Of a stretch of 64,000 nucleotides of DNA, positions 38,084-49,768 are shown piece after piece. The DNA is from Mycobacterium sp. IS-1590. GTDB lineage: Bacteria; Actinomycetota; Actinomycetes; Mycobacteriales; Mycobacteriaceae. The notes below the pieces were generated by a model, which was given only the letters and a program-made list of their open reading frames with translations, was not told the origin of the DNA and ran no database searches. The number at the start of each line of letters is the position of its first letter. The first letter of the stretch is position 1. The DNA lies in the NCBI RefSeq assembly GCF_001500025.1, contig NZ_LQIW01000013.1:23153-87152 (forward strand), given 5' to 3'. A program made the translations under genes and the position numbers.

Positions 38084-39336
38084 TCCACCCCGATCCCACC
38101 CTGTTCGGTCACGATCCGTGGTGGCTGATCCTGGCCAAGTCGCTCGCGATCTTCGCGTTCCTGATGCTGTCGGTCCTCTCCGCGATCCTCATCGAGCGCA
38201 AACTTCTGGGCCGCATGCAGATGCGGTTCGGACCCAACCGCGTTGGGCCCAAGGGACTTCTGCAGTCGCTCGTCGACGGCGTCAAGCTCGCGCTCAAGGA
38301 GGGCCTGGTCCCGGCCGGGGTGGACAAGTTCGTCTACCTTGCGGCACCGGTGATCTCCGCGGTGCCCGCCTTCATCGCATTCGCCGTCATTCCGATGGGC
38401 GGCGAGGTGTCGATCTTCGGCCACCGCACCGCTCTGCAGCTGACGGACATGCCCGTCGCCGTCCTCTACATCCTGGCGGCGACCTCCATCGGTGTGTACG
38501 GGATCGTGCTGGCCGGATGGGCGTCGGGCTCGACGTACCCGCTGTTGGGCGGGATTCGTTCGAGCGCGCAGGTGATTTCGTATGAGATCGCGATGGCGCT
38601 GTCGTTCGTGGCGGTGTTCATCTACGCGGGCTCGATGTCGACCTCCGGCATCGTGGCCGCCCAGCACGGCACCTGGTTCATCTTCCTGCTGCTGCCGTCG
38701 TTCCTGGTCTACGTCATCTCGATGGTGGGCGAAACCAACCGTGCGCCTTTCGATCTGCCCGAAGCCGAGGGTGAACTGGTCGGCGGATTCCACACCGAGT
38801 ACTCGTCGATCAAGTTCGCGATGTTCATGCTCGCCGAGTACGTCAACATGACCACGGTCTCCGCGCTGGCGACCACAATGTTCCTCGGCGGCTGGCACGC
38901 ACCGTGGCCCATCAACATGTGGGACGGCGCGAATACAGGCTGGTGGCCCCTGCTGTGGTTCGTCGCCAAGGTGTGGGGCTTCATGTTCCTGTTCTTCTGG
39001 CTGCGCGCCACGCTGCCGCGCATGCGCTACGACCAGTTCATGGCGCTGGGATGGAAGGTACTCATCCCGTTCTCGTTGGCGTGGATCATGATCGTCGCCA
39101 CGGCGCGCGCGCTCCACAACGAGGGTTTCAGCCAGGTGACGACGACGCTGGCCTCGCTCGGCGCCATCGCGACACTGCTGGTCGCCGTGGCGTTGTGGCG
39201 GGCGGTGCGCCGACGCAACGTTCGCGCCATCCCGCGGCAGAAGCTGGATCCGGAGATCTTCCCCACCCCGCCCCTGCCGGGCAGCACAGAGCCTGATTCG
39301 AGGCAGACCGCAACCAAGGAGCCAGCCGATGCCTAA
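38080..39336 (+). CDS. nuoH: NADH-quinone oxidoreductase subunit H
   Basis: 418 aa, GTG start (ATCCACCC next). Eight to nine membrane helices. [24 protein letters not shown] and [33 protein letters not shown] are the conserved loops linking quinone chemistry to proton pumping. The C-terminal about 60 residues form a basic then acidic cytoplasmic tail typical of actinobacteria. Confidence 0.97.
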   Translation: MIHPDPTLFGHDPWWLILAKSLAIFAFLMLSVLSAILIERKLLGRMQMRFGPNRVGPKGLLQSLVDGVKLALKEGLVPAGVDKFVYLAAPVISAVPAFIAFAVIPMGGEVSIFGHRTALQLTDMPVAVLYILAATSIGVYGIVLAGWASGSTYPLLGGIRSSAQVISYEIAMALSFVAVFIYAGSMSTSGIVAAQHGTWFIFLLLPSFLVYVISMVGETNRAPFDLPEAEGELVGGFHTEYSSIKFAMFMLAEYVNMTTVSALATTMFLGGWHAPWPINMWDGANTGWWPLLWFVAKVWGFMFLFFWLRATLPRMRYDQFMALGWKVLIPFSLAWIMIVATARALHNEGFSQVTTTLASLGAIATLLVAVALWRAVRRRNVRAIPRQKLDPEIFPTPPLPGSTEPDSRQTATKEPADA

Positions 39337-39874
39337 GTTCCTCGACGCGCTGAAGGGTTTCGGGGTCACCTTCGGAACCATGTTCAAAAAGCCGATCACC
39401 GAGGAGTATCCGGAGAAACCGGGCCCCGTCGCCAAGCGCTATCACGGCCGGCATCAACTCAACCGGTACCCGGACGGTCTGGAGAAGTGCATCGGGTGCG
39501 AACTGTGCGCCTGGGCCTGCCCCGCCGACGCCATCTACGTCGAGGGTGCCGACAACACCGAGGACGAACGGTATTCCCCCGGTGAGCGGTACGGCCGGGT
39601 CTACCAGATCAACTATCTGCGCTGCATCGGCTGCGGTCTGTGCATCGAGGCCTGCCCCACCCGGGCGTTGACGATGACCAACGACTACGAGATGGCCGAC
39701 GACAACCGCGCCGACCTGATCTGGGGTAAGGACAAGCTGTTGGCGCCGTTGCGATCCGGCATGCTGCCGCCGCCGCATCCGATGGCGCCGGGCACCACCG
39801 ACGACGACTACTACCTGGGCAACATCGGGCCCGTCGAGGCCGAGCCCCAGAAGGTCGCCGAGGACGTGCGATGA
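39329..39874 (+). CDS. nuoI: NADH-quinone oxidoreductase subunit I
   Basis: 181 aa. Two [4Fe-4S] ferredoxin motifs, [12 protein letters not shown] and [12 protein letters not shown], carry N6a and N6b. Overlaps nuoH by 8 bases. Confidence 0.97.
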   Translation: MPKFLDALKGFGVTFGTMFKKPITEEYPEKPGPVAKRYHGRHQLNRYPDGLEKCIGCELCAWACPADAIYVEGADNTEDERYSPGERYGRVYQINYLRCIGCGLCIEACPTRALTMTNDYEMADDNRADLIWGKDKLLAPLRSGMLPPPHPMAPGTTDDDYYLGNIGPVEAEPQKVAEDVR

Positions 39875-40641
39875 GGCTCGACCTGCTCGCGGCCGTGGCC
39901 GCCGACAACCCGGGACAGACCACGACCACCGAGGCCGTGCTGTTCTGGGTGTTGGGCATCGTGGCGGTCGTCGGTGCGCTCGGGGTGATCGCCGCGCCGA
40001 AAGCGGTGTACTCGGCGATGTTTCTGGCCACGACGATGATCGTGTTGGCCGTGTTCTACATCGCCCAGGGCGCGCTGTTCCTCGGCGTCGTGCAGGTGGT
40101 GGTCTACACCGGCGCCGTCATGATGATCTTCTTGTTCGTGCTGATGCTCATCGGCGTCGACTCGTCGGACTCGCTCGTGGAAACGATTCGCGGACAACGG
40201 GTTGCGGCTGTCGTCATCGGTGTCGGCTTCGGCCTGCTGCTCATCGCGGGCATCGGCAACGTCTCGGTGGGCGGCTTCACCGGCCTGGCCCAGGCGAACG
40301 CGGGTGGCAACGTCGAGGGGTTGGCGGCGCTGATCTTCGTGCGGTACCTGTGGGCGTTCGAGTTGACCAGCGCGTTGCTGATCACCGCCGCGCTCGGCGC
40401 GATGGTGCTGGCACACCGGGAACGCTTCGGCCGCCGCAAGACCCAGCGCGAACTCGCCGAGGAACGGTTCAAACCGGGCGGCTATCCGACGACGCTGCCG
40501 AACCCTGGTGTCTTCGCGCGCAACAACGCCGTCGACATCGCCGCCCGGCTACCCGACGGGTCCGGGTCGGACCTGTCCGTCAGCCCCATCCTGCAGAAAC
40601 GGACCGTCACCGTGACGAACGGCAGAGGAGGCGGGGAGTGA
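39871..40641 (+). CDS. nuoJ: NADH-quinone oxidoreductase subunit J
   Basis: 256 aa, five helices including [21 protein letters not shown], the TM3 that undergoes a pi-bulge transition in complex I. The C-terminal hydrophilic tail of about 70 residues (from [12 protein letters not shown]) is longer than in E. coli. Confidence 0.96.
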   Translation: MRLDLLAAVAADNPGQTTTTEAVLFWVLGIVAVVGALGVIAAPKAVYSAMFLATTMIVLAVFYIAQGALFLGVVQVVVYTGAVMMIFLFVLMLIGVDSSDSLVETIRGQRVAAVVIGVGFGLLLIAGIGNVSVGGFTGLAQANAGGNVEGLAALIFVRYLWAFELTSALLITAALGAMVLAHRERFGRRKTQRELAEERFKPGGYPTTLPNPGVFARNNAVDIAARLPDGSGSDLSVSPILQKRTVTVTNGRGGGE

Positions 40642-40937
40642 ACCCCGACAACTATCTCTATCTGTCGGCGCTGTTGTTCACGATCGGCGCGGCCGGAGTG
40701 CTGTTGCGCCGCAACGCGATCGTGGTGTTCATGTGCGTCGAGCTGATGTTGAACGCGGCCAACCTCGCGTTCGTCTCGTTCTCCCGCATGCACGGCCACC
40801 TCAACGGCCAAGTGGTCGCGTTCTTCACCATGGTGGTCGCCGCCTGCGAGGTCGTGGTCGGGCTGGCGATCATCATGAGCATCTTCCGTGCCCGCCAGTC
40901 GGCCTCGGTCGACGACGCAAGCCTTCTGAAGAACTAG
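40638..40937 (+). CDS. nuoK: NADH-quinone oxidoreductase subunit K
   Basis: 99 aa, GTG start overlapping the nuoJ stop. Three helices; the conserved proton-path Glu is in [13 protein letters not shown] and a second one is in [12 protein letters not shown]. MrpC-like antiporter-type subunit. Confidence 0.96.
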   Translation: MNPDNYLYLSALLFTIGAAGVLLRRNAIVVFMCVELMLNAANLAFVSFSRMHGHLNGQVVAFFTMVVAACEVVVGLAIIMSIFRARQSASVDDASLLKN

Positions 40938-40944
40938 AGGCACG

Positions 40945-42821
<1,877 letters not shown>

Positions 42822-42825
<4 letters not shown>

Positions 42826-44387
42826 ACAACATCCCCTGGCTCACGGTGCTGTGGGCGACGCCGACTGTCGGCGCCGCGCTGACGATCCTCCTGCCTGCCG
42901 CCCAGCGGGTGCTGGCCAAGTGGTTCGCGTTGGCCGTCTCGATCGCGGTCCTGGCGATCACCGCGGTCGTGGCGGTCGGCTTCCAACCCGGTGGCGAGCG
43001 GTACCAGTTCGTCGAATCCCACCGGTGGATACCGTCATTCGGCACCGGCTACATCCTCGGCGTCGACGGCATCGCACTGGCGATCATCGTGCTCACCGCG
43101 GTTCTGGTGCCGCTGCTGATCATCGCGGGCTGGAATGACGCCGACGCCCAGACCGGCCTGCGCGGACGGTCGGTGCAGACCTATCTTGCGCTGACGCTGG
43201 CCGTCGAGGGCATGGTCCTCGTGTCGCTGATGTCGCTGGACATCTTGCTGTTCTACGTGTTCTTCGAAGCGATGCTGATCCCGATGTACTTCCTCATCGG
43301 CGGCTTCGGCGGCGAGAACCGGGGCAAGGCTGCAGTGAAGTTCCTGCTGTACAACCTGTTCGGCGGTCTGATCATGCTGGCCGCGGTGATCGGGTTGTAC
43401 GTGGTGACCGCCACGAGCGACGCGTTCGCCGCGGGCACGTTCGACTTCCGCGAGATCGTCAGCGCGGTGTCCAGCGGCGAGTTCGCCGTCGACCCCGCCG
43501 TGATGAACCTGCTGTTTCTGGGCTTCATGTTCGCGTTCGCCGTCAAGGCGCCGCTGTGGCCGTTCCACCGGTGGCTGCCCGATGCCGCCGTCCAAGCCAC
43601 CCCCGCCAGTGCGGTGCTGATGATGGCGGTCATGGACAAGGTCGGGACCTTCGGGATGCTGCGGTACTGCCTGCAGTTGTTCCCCGACGCGTCAACGTAT
43701 TTCCAGCCGCTGGTGGTCACGCTGGCGGTGATCGGCATCGTCTACGGCGCGATCCTCGCGATCGGCCAGACCGACGTCATGCGGTTGATCGCCTATACGT
43801 CGATCTCCCACTTCGGGTTCATCATCCTGGGCATCTTCGTGATGACCAGCCAGGGCCAGTCCGGCTCGACGCTGTACATGATCAACCACGGACTGTCGAC
43901 GGCCGCCCTGTTCCTGATCGCCGGATTCTTGGTGTCGCGCAGGGGCACCCGACTGATCCGGGCGTTCGGAGGTGTTCAGAAGGTGGCGCCGGTCATGGCG
44001 GGCACGTTCCTGGTCGCCGGGCTGGCGACGCTGTCGCTGCCGGGGCTGGCGCCGTTCATCAGCGAATTCCTGGTGCTCATCGGTACATTCACGCGTTACC
44101 CGGTACTGGCGGTGTTCGCGGCCACTGCGCTGGTGTTGTCGGCGATCTACATCCTGTGGATGTACCAGCGGATGATGACCGGGGCCGTCACCGAGGGCAA
44201 CGAGCGGGTGCGCGACCTGGTCCCACGCGAACTCGTCGTCGTCGCACCGTTGATCGCCCTGCTGGTCGTGCTCGGGGTGTATCCCAAACCCGCACTCGAT
44301 GTCATCAATCCCGCGGTCGAGCACACCTTGACGACCATCGACCAACCTGATCCCGTACCCAGAGTCGCGGAAGGGCCGAGACCATGA
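42822..44387 (+). CDS. nuoM: NADH-quinone oxidoreductase subunit M
   Basis: 521 aa, GTG start ([11 protein letters not shown]) in a GTGA overlap. Conserved Glu in [24 protein letters not shown], Lys in [29 protein letters not shown], and His-containing [13 protein letters not shown]. Antiporter-like proton-pumping subunit. Confidence 0.97.
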
Positions 44388-45958
44388 CCCTCACCCCGCC
44401 GACCGTCGAATACGGTCTGGTCTGCCCGATGCTGATCGTGTTCGGGGTCGCCATCGCGGGGCTCCTCGTGGAGGCGTTCCTTCCGCGGCAGCACCGGTAC
44501 GCGAGCCAGCTGGTGCTCTGCTTCGGCGGTCTGGCGGCCGCCCTGGTCGCCGTGGTGGTGCTCGTACGTGACCTGCACGGCAGCATCGGCCGCTCGGCCG
44601 TGATGGGTGCGGTCGTCATCGACACCCCGGCTCTGTTCTTACAGGGCACCATCCTGCTGGTCGGGGTGCTCGGCGTCCTGCTGATCGCCGAGCGACAGGT
44701 CGGTGCCGAGGTCGCCGACGGTGGTCGCCGGGGCCTGGACGGATTCACCCCGCAGGCGTCGGCCGTGCCCGGCAGCGTCGCCGAACAGCTGGCGATCAAG
44801 GCCGGGGTGATCCAGACCGAGGTCTTCCCGCTGACGATGTTCGCCATCGGCGGGATGCTGCTGTTCCCCGCATCCGACGATCTGCTGACGATGTTCATCG
44901 CCCTGGAGATCCTGTCGCTGCCGCTGTACCTGTTGTGCGGTCTGGCTCGCAGGCGTCGACTGCTGTCCCAAGAGGCCGCGCTGAAATACTTTCTGCTGGG
45001 GGCGTTCTCGTCGGCGTTCTTCCTCTACGGCGTGGCCATGCTGTACGGATACGCCGGGACGCTCGATCTGGTCGGTATCTCTGAGGCTGTGGCCGCCGGG
45101 TCGGGGAAGACATCGCTGGCGCTGATCGGTACCGGACTGGTATTGGTCGGCGTGTTGTTCAAAGTCGGTGCCGTGCCGTTCCACAGCTGGGTACCCGACG
45201 TGTATCAAGGTGCGCCGACTCCGGTCACGGCGTTCATGTCCGCGGCGACGAAGATCGCGGCCTTCGGTGCGCTGCTGCGTGTGTTCTACGTGGCGCTGCC
45301 TGAACTGCGCGACGACTGGCGGCCGGTGCTGTGGGCGATCGCGATCCTGACGATGGTGGTAGGCACCGTGGCGGCGGTGACCCAGGCCGACGTCAAACGG
45401 ATGCTGGCGTATTCGGCGGTTTCGCACACCGGTTTCATCCTCACCGGTGTGATCGCGGCGAATGAGGCGGGACTCTCGTCGACGCTGTTCTATCTGTTCG
45501 CGTATGGCTTCAGCAGCGTGGGGGCCTTCGCCGTGGTCGGCCTTGTGCGGGACGGGGCCGGCGAGGAGGATACCGCGATGGTCCGCTGGGCCGGGCTCGG
45601 ACGGCGCTACCCCATTGTGGGCGTGGTGTTTTCGCTCTTCCTGCTCGCATTCGCCGGAATCCCGCTAACCAGTGGCTTCGTGGCCAAGTTCGCGGTATTC
45701 AAGGCCGCCGGCGAGGGTGGGGCGATGCCGTTGGTGGTGGTCGGCGTGCTCGCGAGCGCGATCGCCGCGTACTTCTACGTGCGCGTGATCGTGTTGATGT
45801 TCTTCACCGAGCCACCCGAGAACGCGCCGACGGTGGTGGTGCCGAGCGCACTCAGCACGACGGTCGTGACGGTCACCGCGGCGGTGACGTTCGCACTGGG
45901 CGCGCTGCCGCAGCCTATTCTCGATCTGGCCAACAACGCCGACCAGTTCCTGCGTTAG
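44384..45958 (+). CDS. nuoN: NADH-quinone oxidoreductase subunit N
   Basis: 524 aa. Glu in FIALEILSLPLYLLCGLARR, Lys in LKYFLLGAFSSAFFLYG, KVGAVPFHSWVPDVYQGAPTPVTAFMSAATKIAAF and the HTG motif AYSAVSHTGFIL. Last gene of the operon. Its TAG overlaps the stop codon of the convergent tetR, leaving no room for a separate terminator. Confidence 0.97.
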   Translation: MTLTPPTVEYGLVCPMLIVFGVAIAGLLVEAFLPRQHRYASQLVLCFGGLAAALVAVVVLVRDLHGSIGRSAVMGAVVIDTPALFLQGTILLVGVLGVLLIAERQVGAEVADGGRRGLDGFTPQASAVPGSVAEQLAIKAGVIQTEVFPLTMFAIGGMLLFPASDDLLTMFIALEILSLPLYLLCGLARRRRLLSQEAALKYFLLGAFSSAFFLYGVAMLYGYAGTLDLVGISEAVAAGSGKTSLALIGTGLVLVGVLFKVGAVPFHSWVPDVYQGAPTPVTAFMSAATKIAAFGALLRVFYVALPELRDDWRPVLWAIAILTMVVGTVAAVTQADVKRMLAYSAVSHTGFILTGVIAANEAGLSSTLFYLFAYGFSSVGAFAVVGLVRDGAGEEDTAMVRWAGLGRRYPIVGVVFSLFLLAFAGIPLTSGFVAKFAVFKAAGEGGAMPLVVVGVLASAIAAYFYVRVIVLMFFTEPPENAPTVVVPSALSTTVVTVTAAVTFALGALPQPILDLANNADQFLR

Positions 45959-46560
45959 CCGCGGGGCAGCAGGCCCACCTGTCGGTAGGCGGCTTCGAGG
46001 TAGCGTCGCATCTGCCTGCTGGTCGGCGGATTGGGTTGCAACACGCGGTAAGTCACGGCACCGGCCAGCATGTCGACGAGGACGTCGAGGTCGGCGCCCT
46101 CGTCGACCGCGCCCTCGCGCTGCGCGCGCTCGAACATTGCGAAGACCAGGTCGCGGCGGGGCTGGATGTAGCGATCCCAGTACGTCTGCAGCAGCTCCGG
46201 ATGCGTGACGGCGGAGCCGTAGATCTGCGCAATCAATGCGCGAAAGCGAGGATCGGTCGCCGTGCGAGCGGCTCCGGCTATGTTGTGCCGCACCAAATCA
46301 TGGACCTTGCCGGTGGCGATCTCCTCGCGGGTGGGCCACTGTATATCAGCGCTCACGTGGGCCTCGATCGCATCCGCGACGAGCTGCTCCTTTCCCTGCC
46401 ACCGGCGGTAGATCGTGGGTTTGCCGACGCCCGCGCTCTTGGCCACCTGCTCGATGCTCATACCGGCGATCCCGCGTTCGATGAAGACGTCGAGCGCCGC
46501 CTGCAAGATTGCGGTGTCGAGGTGCCTGCTGCGTGGCCGCCCTCGACTCGGAGCGGTCAC
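45955..46560 (-). CDS. TetR-family regulator
   Basis: 201 aa, GTG start in a GTGA overlap with the upstream monooxygenase. GRPRSRHLDTAILQAALDVF leads to the HTH MSIEQVAKSAGVGKPTIYRRW. The C-terminus resembles the TetR_C subclass with MFERAQREGAVDEGADLDVLVDML. Probably controls the monooxygenase through the palindrome at 48024-48042. Confidence 0.87.
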   Translation of the reverse strand: MTAPSRGRPRSRHLDTAILQAALDVFIERGIAGMSIEQVAKSAGVGKPTIYRRWQGKEQLVADAIEAHVSADIQWPTREEIATGKVHDLVRHNIAGAARTATDPRFRALIAQIYGSAVTHPELLQTYWDRYIQPRRDLVFAMFERAQREGAVDEGADLDVLVDMLAGAVTYRVLQPNPPTSRQMRRYLEAAYRQVGLLPRG

Positions 46561-48014
46561 CGCACGCTGCCGGTCGCCAGCGCACGGCTCAACCACCGGC
46601 GCAACCCCTCCGGACGTCGTCCCCGCCAGGCGAGGTGGCCGTCCGGGCGCACCAGCATCGCATCGCCGTCGATGCGCCGATCGATGACGGCGATCCGACC
46701 CTCGCCGAGGTGTTCGGTCGCGCTTCCCCTCAGTTCGTCCGCGCCGAGCAGTCCCCACCGCCCGCGCAGTTCATGGCCCGACACGCCGGGCACCCGGTCC
46801 CCCGGACGCAGCCCCGAGAACCGCAACGATCGATCCGCCAGCGGACCCCGGCGATATGTCACCCACAACTGCGATGTCCGGTAGGTCACCCACCGCTGCA
46901 CCGCGGGTAGGTTCATCACCGGGACAACGACGCGATCGCGTACGAAGCGGCCAATTCTGCTCTGTGCCACATTGACTTTGGTGACTGCGCTCGTATTGCG
47001 CAGCACTTCGGTGGCCAACGGGCGTCGTTCAGCCTCGTATGTGTCGAGCAGTCTCTCGTCGGCGATGCCTGCCGTGACGAGTGCCAGTTTCCAGGCCAGG
47101 TTCTCGGCGTCCCCGAGGCCCGTCAACATTCCTTGTCCACCGAACGGCGCGTGGGTGTGCGCCGCATCGCCTGCGATGAGCACCCGGCCACGCCGGTACG
47201 TCGTCGCCAATCGACGATGCACGCTGAACATCGACAGCCACTCCGCGTGCTCGATCGGTGCCAAACGGCCGGTTCGCTGCGGAATGATTCGATTCAATCG
47301 TCCGAGAATCTCTTCGCCCGTAGCCTTTTCCGGCGCCGAGTGTGGATCGTAGGCGATGATGCGCCACAGACCGCCGGGCATCGGCATCGCACCGAGCATG
47401 CCGTCCTGATGTAGCCAGCCGGTTGTGCCCGAGCGGTCGAGGTCCCAGTCGATGCGGAGGTCGGCGAGCAGGAAGCGTTCGGTGAGCCGGACTCCGGGAA
47501 AGTCGATGCCTGTGGCGCGGCGGGTGGCGCTATTGGCGCCGTCGCAGCCGATCAGCCAGCCGGCCGTGAGGTCGTCCCCACCGGCGAGGACGGCGGTGAC
47601 CGTCCCGTCATCCTGGTGAACATCGGTAAGCTCTGCGCCCCAACTGATCTCACCGCCGAGTGCGGTGAGCCGGTCTCGGAGTGCCCCTTCGACCGCCGCC
47701 TGGGAAATCACCATCGGCGGTGCGGCGGTGTCCATACCGGGATCACCGAAGCGGATGCGCATGATTGGCTTGCCGCCCAGGTAGGTCAGGATGCTCATCG
47801 CCCGCACCGATCGGTCGGGAAGGTCACCGAGCGCACCGAGACGGTCGAGCACCTCGGAGCCGCGGGCATGCAGAAAATTGGCGCGCGACGTGGTGGCCGG
47901 CGCGGCCGCCGCGTCGATGACCCGGACGGGGACACCCTGCATCAACAGGCCGCAGGCGACCGCCAAACCCGACGGCCCCGCCCCAACCACGAGAACGTCG
48001 GAACTCATCGCCAC
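46557..48014 (-). CDS. FAD-dependent aromatic-ring hydroxylase (PHBH/MhpA-like)
   Basis: 485 aa. FAD motif VVGAGPSGLAVACGLL, DG motif IGCDGANSATRRATGID, GD motif LIAGDAAHTHAPFGGQGMLTGLGDAENLAWKLA. The C-terminal thioredoxin-like region lacks an obvious CxxC. Hydroxylates an aromatic or polyketide substrate with NAD(P)H and O2. First gene of a two-gene unit with tetR. Confidence 0.88.
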   Translation of the reverse strand: MAMSSDVLVVGAGPSGLAVACGLLMQGVPVRVIDAAAAPATTSRANFLHARGSEVLDRLGALGDLPDRSVRAMSILTYLGGKPIMRIRFGDPGMDTAAPPMVISQAAVEGALRDRLTALGGEISWGAELTDVHQDDGTVTAVLAGGDDLTAGWLIGCDGANSATRRATGIDFPGVRLTERFLLADLRIDWDLDRSGTTGWLHQDGMLGAMPMPGGLWRIIAYDPHSAPEKATGEEILGRLNRIIPQRTGRLAPIEHAEWLSMFSVHRRLATTYRRGRVLIAGDAAHTHAPFGGQGMLTGLGDAENLAWKLALVTAGIADERLLDTYEAERRPLATEVLRNTSAVTKVNVAQSRIGRFVRDRVVVPVMNLPAVQRWVTYRTSQLWVTYRRGPLADRSLRFSGLRPGDRVPGVSGHELRGRWGLLGADELRGSATEHLGEGRIAVIDRRIDGDAMLVRPDGHLAWRGRRPEGLRRWLSRALATGSVR

Positions 48015-48023
48015 TTCTTTCCG

Positions 48024-48042
48024 TTACGGTGTCGTTTCGTAA
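48024..48042. promoter_or_regulatory. Inverted repeat in the monooxygenase promoter
   Basis: TTACG-gtgtcgttt-CGTAA, perfect 5-bp arms with a 9-base centre, 10-28 bases upstream of the monooxygenase start. Suitable as a TetR operator. Confidence 0.45.
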
Positions 48043-48071
48043 ATACTGTAGGCGATAAGCCGGCCACAGGC

Positions 48072-48077
48072 TAGATT
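48072..48077 (+). promoter_or_regulatory. -10 element for a leaderless enoyl-CoA hydratase-like transcript
   Basis: TAGATT ends 8 bases before the ATG at 48086, and no SD is present, so the mRNA probably begins at or next to the start codon. Confidence 0.5.
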
Positions 48078-48085
48078 CAGTGGTC

Positions 48086-48859
48086 ATGACCGAACCGCTG
48101 GTACTCGTCGACGACCGTGGTCCCGTGCGGGTGCTGACCCTCAACCGGCCGGAAGCTCGAAACGCCTTGAGCCGCAGACTGATCAAGGCCACCTACAGCG
48201 CGCTGACCGAGGCCGACACCGACGAGTCCGTCAACGCCGTCGTGCTCACCGGTACAGACCCCGCGTTCTGCGCGGGGGTCGACCTCAAGGAGGCGCAACG
48301 CGACGGCCTGGGCTATTTCGAGGAGTTCCGGTCACAGAGTTGCATCGCCGCGACGGGCAACATGCGCACCCCGATCGTCGGCGCCATCAACGGCGCGACC
48401 TTCACCGGTGGGCTGGAGATGGCGCTCGGCTGCGATTTCCTGATCGCCTCCGAACGTGCCGTGTTCGCCGACACGCACGCCCGGGTCGGCATCCTGCCGG
48501 GCGGCGGCATGACGGCGCGCCTTCCGCAGGTGGTCGGGCTGGCCATGGCCCGGCGACTGTCGATGACCGGTGAGGTCGTCGACGCGGCGCGCGCCGAGCG
48601 CATCGGTCTGGTCACCGAGGTCGTCGCCCACGACCGGCTGGTCGACCGCGCCGTCGAGTTGGCCGCGCAGATCGCCGAGGTGCCGGCGCCGGTCATGCTC
48701 GGCCTGAAGGAGATCTACACGACGGGCGCGGCCGCGGTGATCGACCCCGCGCTGGCCGCCGAGGAGAAGATCGCCTACGCCCAGCACCGCGATTTCGCCG
48801 GCCTCGGCGACCGATTCCAGGCGATCTCCGAGCGCAACAAGCGCCAGATCGACGGCTGA
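48086..48859 (+). CDS. Enoyl-CoA hydratase/isomerase-family protein
   Basis: 257 aa crotonase fold. Oxyanion loops GTDPAFCAGVDLKEA and GAINGATFTGGLEMALGCDF; the first catalytic Glu (LEMALG) is kept, whereas the second position reads FADTHARVGILPGGG, with His/Ala where classical hydratases have PEI. A different crotonase reaction (isomerase, hydrolase) is therefore possible. GTG 48080 is an alternative start; ATG 48086 fits the leaderless promoter. Confidence 0.87.
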   Translation: MTEPLVLVDDRGPVRVLTLNRPEARNALSRRLIKATYSALTEADTDESVNAVVLTGTDPAFCAGVDLKEAQRDGLGYFEEFRSQSCIAATGNMRTPIVGAINGATFTGGLEMALGCDFLIASERAVFADTHARVGILPGGGMTARLPQVVGLAMARRLSMTGEVVDAARAERIGLVTEVVAHDRLVDRAVELAAQIAEVPAPVMLGLKEIYTTGAAAVIDPALAAEEKIAYAQHRDFAGLGDRFQAISERNKRQIDG

Positions 48860-48880
48860 CGGCCCCACCTCCCCCTGCCG

Positions 48881-48913
48881 CCGCGCGACCTCCCCCCGTG
48901 CCGCGCGACCTCC
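48881..48913. repeat. Short direct repeat in intergenic DNA
   Basis: CCGCGCGACCTCC at 48881-48893 is repeated at 48901-48913 (20-base period). Part of a repetitive intergenic stretch ahead of the large palindrome. Confidence 0.5.
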
Positions 48914-48928
48914 TCCTGTGCCGCGACG

Positions 48929-49042
48929 GTGCGTGTCTGCTGACGACACGCCGGGCGCTCTGCGGCAGTGTGCGCACGCTCGCGGGCGTCGAGCGTGCGC
49001 ACAGTGTCGATTTTTCGCGGCGTGTCGTGTGCAGACACGCAC
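48929..49042. repeat. 114-bp nested palindromic element
   Basis: Outer arms 48929-48953 and 49018-49042 are complementary at 23 of 25 positions. Inside, GTGCGCACGCTCG (48970-48982) and CGAGCGTGCGCAC (48990-49002) form a perfect 13-bp stem with a 7-base loop. The transcript of either strand would fold into a long double hairpin. Position between convergent genes would allow a terminator role, but the structure is far larger than the other terminators here and resembles a dispersed REP/MITE-like element. Confidence 0.7.
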
Positions 49043-49050
49043 GCTGGCGC

Positions 49051-49096
49051 GGGGAGGAAGTGCTAGCGCTGGCGGGGAGGAAGTGCTAGCGCTGGC
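49051..49096. repeat. Perfect 23-bp tandem repeat at the PIG-L gene end
   Basis: The 23 bases 49051-49073 (starting GGGGAGGAAGTGCTAGCG) are repeated exactly at 49074-49096. The second copy contains the TAG stop and last codons of the PIG-L gene. A slipped duplication of the gene end is the simplest origin. Confidence 0.85.
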
Positions 49097-49763
49097 GCAA
49101 CAGGATGAATTCGACCGTGCGACTGCCGCCGAACTCGGGCCGCGGGGTCGTCGTCATCTCCACCTGCTTGCGCGCGTGGACCGTGATGGGGGTGTGCGGA
49201 TCGAGCACCGACAGATAAAGCCTGTGCTCGGCCAGTGACGTGACCGCACGCTCGAAGCATCCGTCGTCGATCACCTCGACGTGCGTTGCCTCCGGGCCGT
49301 TCTGGAACAACCAGCGCGGAGGATGGGGCAGGCTGTCGTAGGCCTCGACGACGGCCGCGGCGAACTCCATGTGGTCGCGCTGGTTGGGCGCGCCGGGCGA
49401 CCACTCGTGCCCGCCGTAGATGCTGATCACCACGTCCGGCTCGAGTTCGCTGATCGTCTCGACGATTCTCGCCCGCAGTTCGGGGCTGTTGCGGATCGCG
49501 CCGTCCGGGAACTCCCAGAACCGGACGTCGGCGACGCCGACGACCGCGGCCGAGCGCAGCTGCTCGTGCTCTCGCAGCGGGCCGGCCTGTTCGAGCGCCA
49601 TACCCGCGATGCCGGCTTCGCCGCGACTGGCCAGTGCGTAATGAACCCTCCTGCCCTGGGAAGTCCACTTCGCCACCGCCGCGGCGCATCCGTATTCGGG
49701 ATCGTCGGGATGCGGCACCAACACCAGCGCGGAGCGCCAGTCGGAGGGGAATGCGTCAAACAC
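49086..49763 (-). CDS. PIG-L/LmbE-family deacetylase
   Basis: 225 aa, GTG start (VFDAFPSDW). The zinc motif PHPDDPEYG is at about 17-25, followed by SRGEAGIAGM and a third ligand region ISIYGGHEWSPGAPNQRDHM (His). Relatives deacetylate N-acetylglucosaminyl groups (MshB, Mca in mycothiol metabolism; PIG-L). Sequence does not clearly match MshB or Mca, so substrate is open. It follows a tetR by 5 bases. Confidence 0.85.
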   Translation of the reverse strand: MFDAFPSDWRSALVLVPHPDDPEYGCAAAVAKWTSQGRRVHYALASRGEAGIAGMALEQAGPLREHEQLRSAAVVGVADVRFWEFPDGAIRNSPELRARIVETISELEPDVVISIYGGHEWSPGAPNQRDHMEFAAAVVEAYDSLPHPPRWLFQNGPEATHVEVIDDGCFERAVTSLAEHRLYLSVLDPHTPITVHARKQVEMTTTPRPEFGGSRTVEFILLRQR

Positions 49764-49768
49764 GCCCT

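Noticed and set aside
36835..39435. 866-codon minus-strand open frame opposite nuoG/nuoH/nuoI
   Set aside because: Shadow of GC-rich codon use in real nuo genes; composition rich in Arg/His with no domain.
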